64,000 bases of DNA from Mesostigma viride. Lineage: Eukaryota > Streptophyta > Mesostigmatophyceae > Mesostigmatales > Mesostigmataceae. Within the stretch, counting starts at the first letter, position 1; every line of letters starts with the position of its first letter. The stretch is from assembly GCA_009746045.1 (NCBI GenBank), contig RPFO01001900.1, positions 62,001 to 126,000 of the forward strand, written 5' to 3'. The notes under the pieces were generated by a model. That model was not told where the DNA came from, searched no databases, and saw only the letters and a list, made by a program, of their open reading frames with translations. Shown piece after piece: positions 49,333-60,012 of the stretch. The translations under genes were made by a program, and so were the position numbers.

Positions 49333-50949
49333 TTTAGGAACAGTTTCCGTCCGTGGCCGTTGCTGACCTCGAAGATGTTCATGACCCGCGCGTACACGTG
49401 CACCCTTCCGTTCGACATGACCGCGCCGTCCTTCAGTCCCGGGATCGCGCGGAACCAGAATTTCAGCGTCGCCCGGTCCACCCTGCTCAGGTTCAGGCTC
49501 CCTGTCGGCTGGTCGTCCTCCGGTCGCAAGGAAAACGGGACGAAGTAGATCATCTCGAACGAGTTCTCCACCGGAATCCGCTTGTGGAACTCGGACGGCA
49601 GAAAGAAGTTGAACCACAGCGGGTCGCGAGGGGGGTTGTACAGATCGCTGTTGTTCAGAGTGACCGTCGCCTTGTCGAAAAACGCGTTGTCGATGTGCGT
49701 CATCTGTCGGCCGAACGTCCGCACAAAGTACGACCCCTTGTCCAACATGTCGTTGCGAGCGAACGGACGGTTCCCCTCGAAGTTCCAGTACTCTTCGTTC
49801 GTGTTCTTCTCGTCGCTCCCCTCCAGGCGCCGGTGGTCCGCCCGGAAGAAGAAGATCAGCTCCTTGCACGTCCCGGACACCGTGTCGAGCGGGAACTCCT
49901 TGACCAGTTTGTCCCGCTTGGTCAGGGGGAAGTCCAAGTGCTTCGTCTCCGTGAACAAGTACGTGTGCGTCCCCTGGGAGAACTGTTTCCGCTCGAACTC
50001 ATCCAGCAACACGTACCGCGTCACCAGTCGTAAGGCCTTGATCTCTCCCCCATGTCCAGCCTGTCCAACGGCCTGCCGGTGTCCACCACGGCCGTGTGCT
50101 CGTCGCCCGTACACACCGTCACGCTCTTCTTCCTCCACCGGTCCGGGTCCGTGGCCGGCGGCACGCGGAACGGGATCTTCTCGAAATAGTTGGTATAGTC
50201 GTGGCGGAGCGGCTTGGCGTTCATCTTCAACACCACCTCGACGTCGTGGTACTGCAGCGCCACGATGGGCAGCGCCGTGCCGTAATGCGTGTTGAAGAAG
50301 AAACGCAGCGGGACGTACACGTGCTGGTCGTGTGCGGTCCCCACGTTGTTGCGCCCCCCGTGTTCTGACGGGAGTCCGTGGATGACGCTCTCCTCCGTGT
50401 TGCGCGTCAGGTAGTCCCACGTGTGCAAAAAGTCGCCCGTGTGGCTCTCGATCAAGCTCCCGCCCACCCACAATTCCACCGTGTTTGTCAGCACGTACCC
50501 CAGGTGGTCGATCCATGCCGGCTGGAACTTCTCGTGGGTGATCCCGTCGTAGTCCGCGTCCGCCGTCAAGGGGTAATCGGACGCCTTGAACGCCGCGGTC
50601 ACGCGCGTGTCGGTCACGTCGACACCCGGATTGGTCGGCGTGACACCGTCCGCGGCGACCGAGTCGCGGGCGACGTACACCTGCGCGACGCCGTAGTTCA
50701 GTTTCGTGATGTTGTAGTAGAGGTACATCTGCGTCACGAGGTCGCCCAATCGCGGCACCTTGAAACGCACCTCGCCGCCGTACACGGGAGGGACGTCGGG
50801 CAAGATCTCGACGTCCGTCCAACTGAAGTTCGTGTGTCGCGAGTAGACGGTCTTGAAGAACGTTTTCTCCGGGTTGACGGTCAGGAACGCGTCGAACGCG
50901 CCCTTGCACGCGAGCCACGTCAGTGGGCCGTGATGTCTTGAGACGCCAT
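49329..50949 (-). CDS. Major capsid protein, copy 1 (double jelly-roll), frameshifted
   Basis: ATG 50949 (MASQDITAH) is followed by a frameshift near 50920 into PEKTFFKTVYSRHTNFSWTDVEI, the classic giant-virus capsid N-terminal motif. First jelly roll: GGEVRFKVPRLGDLVTQMYLYYNITKL, LGYVLTNTVELWVGGSLIESHTGDFLHTW, VYVPLRFFFNTHYGTALPIVALQYHDVEVVLKM. A second frameshift lies near 50050; the second jelly roll includes RYVLLDEFERKQFSQGTHTYLF, KELIFFFRA, WFNFFLPSEFHKRIPVENSFEMIYFVPFSLRP and the end RVHVYARVMNIFEVSNGHGRKLFLN. About 540 residues. Divergent from copy 2. Confidence 0.8.
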
Positions 50950-51041
50950 TCTAGTAGTACTAGGAGAAGACATAATTTGCGGTACCCGCAGCACGCGGAC
51001 GCGGCAACTTTTTTTCTCGGGAATGGGTATACGCGAATTCC
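50950..51041. promoter_or_regulatory. Divergent promoter between two capsid genes
   Basis: Contains the palindromes CTAGTAGTACTAG and GCGGTACCCGC, then a T7 tract and GGGTATACGCG just upstream of ATG 51042. Paired late promoters are likely. Confidence 0.45.
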
Positions 51042-51531
51042 ATGTCTTCCTCCGGTGCGACGATGATGATGCTCAAGGCCCGCGGACCGCAGGACATCGC
51101 CCTCGTGAGCCAGCCGGAAGTCACGCTCTTCAAGTCCATTTATCCGCGCCACACCAACTTCTCGTGGGAGGACACCGAGATCACGCAGGCGACGGGACAG
51201 GCCAACTACGGACAGATGGTGGAGTTCAAGTTGACGCGCGCCGGCGACCTCATCACCAGAGTCTACCTCGTCATGCAGATGGATCCCGTCCCCGAATGGA
51301 ACGGCGACTTCTCCCCGTTCATCTGGGACTTCCCTCGCGCTTTGATCGACTACGTCGAGTTCAACGTCGGCGGCTACAACATCGAGCGCGTGACGGGGGA
51401 CATGCTGCACGTCTGGGACATCCTCGAGCGGACCGACTACGCGAGCTATGTCGAGAACATGCCCGTGCGCCACGGTGCATCCGTCAAGTTCAGCAAGGAC
51501 GGCAAGATCGCCGAAAGTTTTGACGGGACCG

Positions 51532-51986
51532 AGTTAGATGAGATGCTTAGGCTGACACACGGATTTCCGGCCTGCGCGCCGCGTATTGCCTACCGCGGCT
51601 GAGCGGGACACCTCAGTACAGTACGGCAGGGTGTACGGTACTGAGGTGTCATGTGGACCGATGTGCGGTTAGTGCCAGACTGTTCCTAGGTGCTAGCTCG
51701 ACCCGCCAGGTCCGGTGTAGCCGGGCCTGACGGGCCGAGTCTTAGCTGGTTGCTAGTGACGTGGTCGCATGGCATTGCGGTGTACACTTGTCCACTGGTC
51801 GTGTGCTGCAGGTAGCACCGCCATAGGCATATAGGCGTAGCACTGGGGAGTGCCACAGCACCCGAGTCTGCCCAGTTCCATTCTGAGCCCTCAGCTTTCA
51901 TCGCTCTCTCATTGTATTATTGTAATACAATCATCATTCGCTCTCAGCTTTCGCAGTTGTTCGTCGTCCCTAGTCTCCATCCAACT
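51532..51986 (+). repeat. 5' LTR
   Basis: 455 bp, starting AGTTAGATGAG and ending CATCCAACT. Carries a perfect 13-bp inverted stem (gacacctcagtac / gtactgaggtgtc, 51607-51619 and 51638-51650) and TGTAA at 51921, which is the polyadenylation signal used in green algae. Confidence 0.9.
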
Positions 51987-52002
51987 TGGACTGAAAAGTT
52001 CG
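51987..52002 (+). promoter_or_regulatory. Putative tRNA primer-binding site
   Basis: Begins TGG directly at the end of the 5' LTR (TGGACTGAAAAGTTCG), complementary to a tRNA CCA end. The tRNA identity cannot be named from sequence alone. Confidence 0.4.
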
Positions 52003-52030
52003 ATATTTTTTTTACAAGCAAAAAAAAGAT

Positions 52031-54699
52031 ATGGCTTCCAACAACGGCAACAACGGCAACAACAACAAGGGGAAGGCGCCTGCCAGGCGCACCTCACCCC
52101 GCCTTTCGCCGGAGGGCACGCCCTCCACCACCGATGCGAGGGTGACGCCCAACGTCCCTTCCGCACGGTGGTCGCTGACCAACCCAGGCGTCGGGGCCCG
52201 CAGGTGGGGCCCGGCGCCCGGGGGATGGCGAGCGGGCGGCCGTTTGCCACTGGCGGTTTGTCCGCCATGGCACCTGGGGGGCAGGTCCCCCGGGCACGAC
52301 GTTCACCCGTCGCAGGTGACGGGGGTCGTGAGCGGAGTGATTCCTCCGAGGAGGATGGCGAGGTGCCGCCTGCGAGGCCTCGGCCTTCGCTTGAGCTTTC
52401 GTCGCAGACACCTGCGACGTCTGGCAACCTTTCCGTGGGCCGACAGATGGCCACCATGGACATTGACCGGTATGGGGAACATGTTCCGCCCCCGGTCATG
52501 TTCGGGCGCCCACCCCATTTTCTCCCCCTTGGGGAGGACGACATCCCGGCGTTCATTGCGGTGAACGGCCGGATCTTGCTCAACGTTTTCAGTTGCTTCC
52601 AGATGAGGAGATACACGCGATAGAGGTTCATCGGGTGCACTCGCTGATCGAGGGGCGTCTTAGGATGCAGCTCCCACTGGTTCAGGTGGCGGTTTGGCTG
52701 TACTGTTTCGCCAATCGGCCGAGGCACAACCCCGGCACTGTTGATCAGTGGGCGTCCAGGCAGCGCCAGAGAGAGGCGCTGCGCGTGGTCTCCAGACCAG
52801 AGATCGCGCTGACTCCGTTGCCAGCGTGGCCCCAAGTCACGCCAGTTGGCTGGGGCCCGGATAGGCGTGAGGCGGCTGCGATGCCGCCTGCGACGGGGCG
52901 CGGGGCGGCAGACGCCCCCAACACGCCCATGGGTGGTGAAGCCACCCAGGACCCTCTGGCAGGTCAGAGGGTCCAACCTCAGCCGCAGGCTCCCCCGCCC
53001 AGCGTGGGGGGCCAGGTGGCTGAGGAGGCCACCGGGGTCGCAGGGACCCCGGCGGCGACACAAGCGCCCGGGGTCGCAGGGACCCCGGCAGCGACGCCGG
53101 CGCCTCCGGCGCTGGCGGGGGATGCAGCCCCCATGGAGGGTGTCACGGGCACCTCCAGCGGCTCTGGGGGGCAGGCCCCCTCTAGTCGCAACAAGGACAA
53201 GTCCCTGGCAGGGCCGGAGGGGCCCCAGGGTCCCACCGCAGCTGGGCAGCAACCAGCACTGCTGGAGGGCGACCTGCAAGGTCGCGACTTCATCACCCTG
53301 GTGATGAGGCCGTGTGGCGTGCCATACAGACAGCCACAGCCTCCTTCCGTGGGCTGGCCGACAGGAGCCAGCAGATGCACGTCGCGGAGGCGGGCAGCCT
53401 GGTGTGTGCAATCATCACGCACATCCTGGGCCTGCCCAACCTCCAAGCGGGCACACGCAGGGTGTGCGACGACCTGCTGCCTGCCCTGCAGGCTCTCCTC
53501 TCAGGGAGGAGGGTGCAGGGCAGCAGGGTGCGTCTGGTGCGTTTGCTGGAGCTCCTGCACAACGCCATCCTGAGAGGGGCGGGTAGGTGGCTAACTCTGC
53601 CTACCTGGTTGCATCATGATCTTACTAACCCTACTGACGATGAAGTGTCCCTCTCTCCCACCTTCCATGATTGGGAGGAGGCCCGCAGCAGGAGGCGGGA
53701 AGTGACACACACTCACACCCCCACCCAGCCCACCCCTATGTTGTCTAACCCTCCTACACAGCCCATGTTTGCCCATCCTGCTCAGCTCACTCAAGTAGCA
53801 CTTCCCTCTCAGCAGGTCTCTCCTGTGAATGCTGCAGCAGCAACACCATCTTCTCCCTCTCCCCCTGCATCCCCCTCTAGGTTGCCCACTTACAATGAAA
53901 ACCGTCCTGTGGATAGGATTAATGTCAGGGGGCTGCCTGAGGGGTATACTAGGGAGCAGGGGAATCATGCACTTCTCTCTCTGCAGCTGGCTAGGGAGGA
54001 ACTGAATGTCAAGAATTGGTTTGGATCTCTCATGCAGGGGGATTTCTACCATCAGTCCTCTTCTCAGATTCAGAATCTCATTCTTGTCTTCCAGCGTAGG
54101 TATCCCAAGTGGCAGGACACGCAGGCTAGGGCAGTTTGGGAGGCTTTCATGAAGGAGCTAACTGACCTCCTCTCCACCCCCTCATCTGTGGACATATATG
54201 GGGCATTCAGGTGGGTAGAGGAATACAGGGTCACATCAGTGGACTATGTGGCTGAGACAAAGAAATATGAGCTAGCCATCAAAGCACGTCCTGATGTCCA
54301 GCAGCTAGATCACAAGTTCTTGCTGCGTTCTTCCTTGAGAAACTCAAACTTGACAAAAACACCTACGCTATGCTTGCCACAGGAATGGCAAAGTACTGGG
54401 AGGACATGAAGGAGGCATTGGATTATATCAAGCTGGCCTTGGCTCCCCTTAGCCAGGGGGCCATGGGCACCTCTGTAAAGAGGGTCAGGGGGGAAGAGAG
54501 GGAGGAGGAGGATAGGGAGAGGGAAGACAGGAGCAAGAGACCTGTCACTATGGCAGAAGTCAAGTCCCTGCTGGGACAAATGTTTAAGGGCAAGGGCAAG
54601 GGCAAGGGCAAGGGCAAGGGCAGGGGCTGGGGCAAGGGCAAGGGTAAGGGGCAGTCTCCCTCCAAGGGGGGCAGCTCCAGCAACAACAACAACAACAGT

Positions 54700-54741
<42 letters not shown>

Positions 54742-55179
54742 AACAACAACAACAACAAGAAGCAGGACAAGGAGGACAAGTCTTCTCAGCGGTGCACCCG
54801 CTGTGGCATGAAGTACCACCTGCGGCCCACCTGCCGCAAGAACGTGGACGAGCTGGGGCATTTGGACGTCCTGTGCCACAAGTGCCACGGGCCGCCCCAC
54901 GGTGACCCCAAGGACTGCAAGCGGCCTCCTTACGGCAAGAAGTGTGAGTCTCCCTCTCATGCTGGCTTGAGTGTGCCTGCTTCACCTCTTTCATCTGCAT
55001 GCCCCACTGTCAGAGCAGTGAGCAGTTCTGGAAAGGTGCTACAGCTGGTTTCAGAAGATTATGTCTCTAAACCAACCTTCACATCTATGGTTCCCAAGGT
55101 GTGCAGAGTGTCCCCCAGAGGATGCTCAGATCAGTTTTCAGGAGCTTGCTTTGCAGTTGCATTTCCTTTATGGGCATGA
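52031..55179 (+). CDS. Retrotransposon Gag region with two CCHC zinc knuckles, multiple frameshifts
   Basis: Starts MASNNGNNGNNNKGKAPARRTSPR at 52031. The coding signal then moves through other frames (around 52200, 52590, 53310 and 54380), with natural-looking blocks such as MDIDRYGEHVPPPVMFGRPPHFLPLGEDDIPAF, LADRSQQMHVAEAGSLVCAIITHILGLPNL, and NENRPVDRINVRGLPEGYTREQ. The last block has GKGKGKGRGWGKGKG, an Asn run, then two CCHC knuckles: CTRCGMKYHLRPTC and CHKCHGPPHGDPKDC. Zinc knuckles package RNA in Gag proteins. The frames look degraded or affected by indels. Confidence 0.65.
54679..54762. repeat. AAC trinucleotide repeat (poly-Asn)
   Basis: An interrupted run of AAC codons encoding poly-asparagine in Gag, upstream of the zinc knuckles. 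Probably unstable in length. Confidence 0.9.
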
Positions 55180-57082
55180 AGTGAGTGCAGAGGTGGTGGC
55201 AGCAGCAATAGGGGGGGCAGCACTCAGACGTGCATGCCAGGTGGTCAGATCCCACTGCCAGCATTGTCAGTTCAATGCACCCAAACCCCCTAAGTGGCAT
55301 GTAGCTACCCCACCTAAGAGCAAGGGCAGGGTGGTAGGAGATGTCTTTCATATCAAAGGACAATCTTACTTGGCACTTAAAGATGCATGGTCAAGGTACA
55401 CAACCATTGAACCATTACCTGGAATGGACAAGACACAGTTGCTCAGGGCTCTCTTGATTGCTCAGGCCAGGTACTACCCTGTGGAGGCATTGTTACTGGA
55501 TCAGCAGTTCACATGTCTTGCCAATGAACCAGGGTGTGAGGCTATTGATCTGGCTGGGCTAGAAGATCATGAGAGGCAAGGCATTATTGAAAGGGCCATC
55601 AGGTCCATTAAAACCCTTGTAGCCAAAGAAGATGGCAATCTGCTGGCTGACAGTGGGTCCTATGCTGACAGAGCTCTGTGGTCCACCAGGTTGTGCCAAG
55701 TCCTCAACAGGAGGCCACTCATGAAAACCCCACAAGGGGTGGTCATTACACCAGATGGATTGCATGCAGGCATTTATCCACCTGAGGTACTAGCCCTCTA
55801 CAACGCACAGCGAGCACAGACAGCTAGCAGGTTAGCTGTCAAGGATGCAAAGCATCCACGTCCCACCTTCAGAGAAGGGGATCAGGTCCTATTCTACAAG
55901 GAGTCGGGACTAGGCAAGGTGGGTACCTGGCATGGGCCAGCCACCATCCTAAAGTTTAACACCACTGGCAGGACAGTGTTAGTTAAACACAATGACACGG
56001 GAAAAATTCACAGGTGTTCACCTCACAGGATGAAATTGTATTTTCCAACTGTGTCAGACGTGGCAGAGGAGGAAGAGCTGTTGGCCGACAGCCCTGTACA
56101 GTTGCCTGGCATCCCAGCGTTGCCCAGTGAGTGGTTGTTTGGAACACCCACTGGTGAGTGTGAGAGCCACACCCACTGTGACACCCAGGTCACCCTTGAT
56201 GATTGCAGGCAGTCACTGCAGGATTGGCCCCCTGCAGCAGAGGGTCACATTGGCAAAACAGGTGATCAGCAACCTATCACCTCTACAAGTGTGAACATAG
56301 CTCAGCCACTAGCTGCACCTTCCAAACGCAGCCTAGCAGACGCTGTTCGCATTTTACAAGCAGCTCATAGAGCCAAAGCTCAAACTGCTGCAGGATCAGC
56401 TAAGGTGGGGAAGGTTGGGCAGAATGACAATAGCCCATTTATGGTTGCAGTGGACACACAAGCCCAGGTCAGCATTATCAGTGCCCTGGCTGTGCCCCAT
56501 TTGCCTTTGGAACCTTCACCCTGGCACCATGTGGCTGATTTCTCAGGGCAGTCATCCCTCAAGGTATTAGGTCAGGTCATGTTGACTATACTCGGTATCC
56601 CCACTCCTTTTCAGGTCTTGGAAGGTTATAAAGGGAATGCTTTGTTGGGGGATCCTTTTCTCTGTTACCCTGGTGTCCTCATATCCAGTGATAGACTATC
56701 CATCCAGGACATGGGTGGTGTTGATCTGAATCATTTCAAAATTTCTCTTGAAAAACTTCTTAACACCAACATTGCTTCTGTAAAATTTGCTACACCCAAG
56801 TATGCCCCAGGGCAAGAACCCTGTGTGGCAGACCTGGTTCACAACCAAAAACTTCATCCCAACTCATTTGGATTGGGCAAGCATGATGTGGCTAAAATGT
56901 CTCCTCTTTCTTATGAACAGATAGAGCAAGACTGTCGCACACACATAGGATTCCTAAAATGGGTGGAGGCCTTTAACAAGGCCAGGGAAGAATGGGTAGT
57001 GCCAGATCCTCTTAGTCCTTCTCATACTCCCCTGTCACACCTATTGACAAAAAGCCTGCAGGGTGCAAGCACTTGCGCCTGA
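55061..57082 (+). CDS. Retrotransposon Pol part 1: integrase followed by retropepsin-like segment
   Basis: 673-residue frame overlapping Gag in another frame. Integrase features: zinc module FLYGHEV...CQVVRSHCQHC, catalytic Asp in GDVFHIKGQSYLALKDAWSRY, second Asp in LLLDQQFT, and Glu in HERQGIIERAIRSIK. A C-terminal GPATIL patch (FREGDQVLFYKESG...WHGPATILKF) follows. Downstream, NSPFMVAVDTQAQVSIIS...LGIPTPFQVLEGYKGNALLGDPFL resembles a retropepsin (active-site-like DTQ instead of DTG, and LLGxxFL). A protease after the integrase would depart from the canonical copia order (PR-INT-RT-RH). Confidence 0.7.
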   Translation: MSLNQPSHLWFPRCAECPPEDAQISFQELALQLHFLYGHEVSAEVVAAAIGGAALRRACQVVRSHCQHCQFNAPKPPKWHVATPPKSKGRVVGDVFHIKGQSYLALKDAWSRYTTIEPLPGMDKTQLLRALLIAQARYYPVEALLLDQQFTCLANEPGCEAIDLAGLEDHERQGIIERAIRSIKTLVAKEDGNLLADSGSYADRALWSTRLCQVLNRRPLMKTPQGVVITPDGLHAGIYPPEVLALYNAQRAQTASRLAVKDAKHPRPTFREGDQVLFYKESGLGKVGTWHGPATILKFNTTGRTVLVKHNDTGKIHRCSPHRMKLYFPTVSDVAEEEELLADSPVQLPGIPALPSEWLFGTPTGECESHTHCDTQVTLDDCRQSLQDWPPAAEGHIGKTGDQQPITSTSVNIAQPLAAPSKRSLADAVRILQAAHRAKAQTAAGSAKVGKVGQNDNSPFMVAVDTQAQVSIISALAVPHLPLEPSPWHHVADFSGQSSLKVLGQVMLTILGIPTPFQVLEGYKGNALLGDPFLCYPGVLISSDRLSIQDMGGVDLNHFKISLEKLLNTNIASVKFATPKYAPGQEPCVADLVHNQKLHPNSFGLGKHDVAKMSPLSYEQIEQDCRTHIGFLKWVEAFNKAREEWVVPDPLSPSHTPLSHLLTKSLQGASTCA

Positions 57083-58500
57083 AGTTTGTGTGTAAACATA
57101 AGCCAGCAGCAGATGGGTCAGTCATCTTTCATGCTAGACCTTGTGTGACAGAGTTCAAGGGCACCACTGATCTGACAGAGGCAGAGTTGTACACGCCAGG
57201 CATTCAGCAAACATCCCTAAAAATCTTGCTGTCTGTCTTTGTGGGTCATCTCAATGATGGGGATGACTATATCTGTAAGGCTACAGACATTAAAAGGGCT
57301 TTCCTGAAAGGCTCACCTGAGATAGCACAACAAGTGTGGCATGGTCAGGTGTACGTAGTCTCCACTCCCAGAGTTTGGGCAAAACACATCCCTCAGCAGT
57401 ACCTGAAAGCTAACATAGGTGTTGAAGGGCTGCAATCAGCTCCTCGCATTTTCAGGATGTCAGCTCAGGCTGTGTTTGAAAAGTTAGGGGCTAGATATGA
57501 TGACATAGACCCTTGCTTCTTTGTGGTCCCACACCCTCATGGCATTCTCACCTTTGTGTGGCATGGGGATGATCAGCTGATTGCTGGGCCAAGGCGTGCT
57601 GTGGATGATTTTATTCAACAAGTGTCACAGCATTTTGAGATTGGCAAGCAAGTAGAGCTGGGCACCACTGCCATAAAATTTTGTGGCACAATGTTACAAC
57701 TCCAGCAGCATCAAAACCAGTGGGTGTGTGCACTCTACTCTCCCAATGATTACATGCACAGCTGCTTGGAGGTTTTGCAAACAAAAATCAAACCTGGAGC
57801 CTGTCCTACCATTAGAGGCAAGCTGGGGTGGTTGTGCTCAACGTGTGCACCTCACCTGGCTGTGGTTAGCAGAGTTGATGATGATGTCTTGATGCAAGTA
57901 GGTCACAAAGCCATCACCAAAACTCTCCAGGAGGGCCCTCCCCTTATCTTGCACTCCTTGGATCTCCACAAAACCATTCACATCCAAGCTATGATGGATA
58001 GTTCCATGGAGTCCAGGCAGATTACCAAGTTGCAGGCAAGGGAGTCAGGCTTGTATTTTGTGCAGAATGATGATGCACCCTTGTCTCTCATTTCATGGTA
58101 CAGCCGGTTGCATAGACGCAAGGCTGTCAGCAGCAATGCTGCTGAGTGCAGGGCAGTGGTGTCAGCAGTGCTTCATGCCAGGTACTTGAATCATGTGCTG
58201 GTTTGGTTGCAGATGCAAGCAGGCAGCAATGCTGGGGTGGTGGCACACTTGCTCACTGACAGTCAGTCAGTCCTCAGTTTCCTTGCTAACCCCTATGCTG
58301 TCCACACTGATCTTGACTGGGTGGTCCTGAAACAGGAGTCCACCTACTGGGAGTCCACCCGTCACGTGGAGGACAAACACAACGCTGCTGATGCACTCAC
58401 TAAAGTGCCTCAGCAGGCAGCTGAACAATATCAGCTGTTGTACCACTTGATGAACCCCTATGGCAAGCAGGCAACCCTGCCCCATAGGGGGGACGCCTAG
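57073..58500 (+). CDS. Retrotransposon Pol part 2: reverse transcriptase and RNase H (copia type)
   Basis: 475-residue frame. RT: KATDIKRAFLKGS (copia DVKTAFLNG position), GVEGLQSAPRIFRMSAQAVFEKLG, TFVWHGDDQLIAGPRRAVDDF (catalytic Asp pair as HGDD instead of YVDD), and KFCGTMLQL. RNase H: SWYSRLHRRKAVSSNAAECRAVVSAVLHARYL (copia SSTEAEY position), LTDSQSVLSFL, and KHNAADALTK at the end. It shifts frame relative to part 1 near 57040, so either a programmed frameshift or an indel separates them. Confidence 0.85.
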   Translation: MRLKFVCKHKPAADGSVIFHARPCVTEFKGTTDLTEAELYTPGIQQTSLKILLSVFVGHLNDGDDYICKATDIKRAFLKGSPEIAQQVWHGQVYVVSTPRVWAKHIPQQYLKANIGVEGLQSAPRIFRMSAQAVFEKLGARYDDIDPCFFVVPHPHGILTFVWHGDDQLIAGPRRAVDDFIQQVSQHFEIGKQVELGTTAIKFCGTMLQLQQHQNQWVCALYSPNDYMHSCLEVLQTKIKPGACPTIRGKLGWLCSTCAPHLAVVSRVDDDVLMQVGHKAITKTLQEGPPLILHSLDLHKTIHIQAMMDSSMESRQITKLQARESGLYFVQNDDAPLSLISWYSRLHRRKAVSSNAAECRAVVSAVLHARYLNHVLVWLQMQAGSNAGVVAHLLTDSQSVLSFLANPYAVHTDLDWVVLKQESTYWESTRHVEDKHNAADALTKVPQQAAEQYQLLYHLMNPYGKQATLPHRGDA

Positions 58501-59558
58501 CAGGGTCCTGTTCACCAGGGCCGCCTAGGTCACCCAGTACCCCTTGGGCAGGTCCAAGGGGTAGGTTGTGGCTTCCAGCAAGGGGGTTGGTTGGAGTCTG
58601 TTTTTCATACATCTGCGTGCCCTATGCCCAATAAAATCTGTTTTGATTTTCTCAACACCATGGAATTTCGTTATGCACACCTTCATAGGTGGGCATGGGA
58701 TGTATCTCACACCTTTATTCCCTAGGGCGTATGCCTTGGTGGAATGGCCTTGAGCTCAGTGGCTCAGGTGCCCCCATTCAAGTGGAGGGTCAAAGCTCCC
58801 TTGACAGGTGGTTACCCAGGACCCCAGTTCACTGTGGATATCCTGGGCCACCTGGCCTTACTGTTCAGTGGCAGTAAGGCATGGGTGCTGTCATGTTGTC
58901 TAGTACAACGTGCTCAGCACAGGTGCAGGATGAAATATTCCTGTCACCTGTCACCAGGACTTCAGTCACCCATGTGCAGGGCAGGGGTGGCTGGTCTCCC
59001 ACGTTGTGCAGGTGCAATGTGGCCAGGTCCAGGATGTCATAGTCCTGTCACCTGTCACTCGGACTTCAGCCCCCTCTGTGCAGGGCAGGGGTGGCTGGTC
59101 CTCACATGTTGTGCAGGTACAACATGGACAGTGCAGGGTGCAATAAACCTGTCCACTGTCCTCAGGTTGCAGGTAACCTGAGCTCAGTTGACCCAGCCTG
59201 GCTGGGTATTTTTCTCTGAGTGGGCGATGATGATGGAACAACATGGAACCTCTTAAACGGTTACCTTGGCATTTTTTACAATGGCTTCTTGGCTGGTGGT
59301 GCACTCCCTGGATAGGCAGACAGGCATAGCTATCTCCCTTGTGAGCTCGCGAGGAGGAGGAACTCCCCGGGCATGTTGAGCTAAACGTGATGCCATCACA
59401 AGTATTGCACGAGTTCTGGGGCCCATCTTTTTCAGTCCAGATGTTGCAGTATGGGTGTCAGTTGCTCAGCACCTCAGTCAGCTTGGAGTCAGTCTCCTAG
59501 CTGGGCAGGGTCAGGCTTGAAGTCGCTAGCCTTCAACCTGAAAGGAAAACATAATGGG
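58501..59558 (+). other. Retrotransposon 3' untranslated region
   Basis: About 1.06 kb without a supported gene between the RT-RNase H stop and the 3' LTR. It contains two ~105-bp imperfect direct repeats near 58929-59030 and 59040-59140 (cacctgtcac..gacttcag...gtgcagggcaggggtggctgg). Confidence 0.6.
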
Positions 59559-60012
59559 AGTTAGATGAGATGCTTAGGCTGACACACGGATTTCCGGCCT
59601 GCGCGCCGCGTATTGCCTACCGCGGCTGAGCGGGACACCTCAGTACAGTACGGCAGGGTGTACGGTACTGAGGTGTCATGTGGACCGATGTGCGGTTAGT
59701 GCCAGACTGTTCCTAGGTGCTAGCTCGACCCGCCAGGTCCGGTGTAGCCGGGCCTGACGGGCCGAGTCTTAGCTGGTGCTAGTGACGTGGTCGCATGGCA
59801 TTGCAGTGTACACTTGTCCACTGGTCGTGTGCTGCAGGTAGCACCGCCATAGGCATATAGGCGTAGCACTGGGGAGTGCCACAGCACCCGAGTCTGCCCA
59901 GTTCCATTCTGAGCCCTCAGCTTTCATCGCTCTCTCATTGTATTATTGTAATACAATCATCATTCGCTCTCAGCTTTCGCAGTTGTTCGTCGTCCCTAGT
60001 CTCCATCCAACT
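59559..60012 (+). repeat. 3' LTR
   Basis: 454 bp. Differs from the 5' LTR by one deleted T in AGCTGGT(T)GCTAG and one G/A substitution in GGCATTGC[G/A]GTGTA. The purine-rich stretch AAAGGAAAACATAATGGG (59541-59558) immediately precedes it and probably serves as polypurine tract. Confidence 0.9.

Larger units (their letters stand above)
51532..60012 (+). mobile_element. Copia-type LTR retrotransposon inserted in capsid gene
   Basis: Two ~455-bp direct repeats (51532-51986 and 59559-60012) differ by only one substitution and one single-base indel, bounding Gag and Pol coding on the plus strand. The 5-bp target duplication is gaccg (51527-51531 and 60013-60017). LTR ends are AGTT...AACT rather than the usual TG...CA. 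A TGG primer-binding-like start (TGGACTGAAAAG) follows the 5' LTR directly. Pol motifs are of the Ty1/copia type. Near-identical LTRs imply a recent insertion. Confidence 0.93.

Noticed and set aside
51908-53411. 500-aa minus-strand frame across the LTR and Gag
   Set aside because: Antisense to a retrotransposon with plus-strand Gag-Pol and LTR structure.
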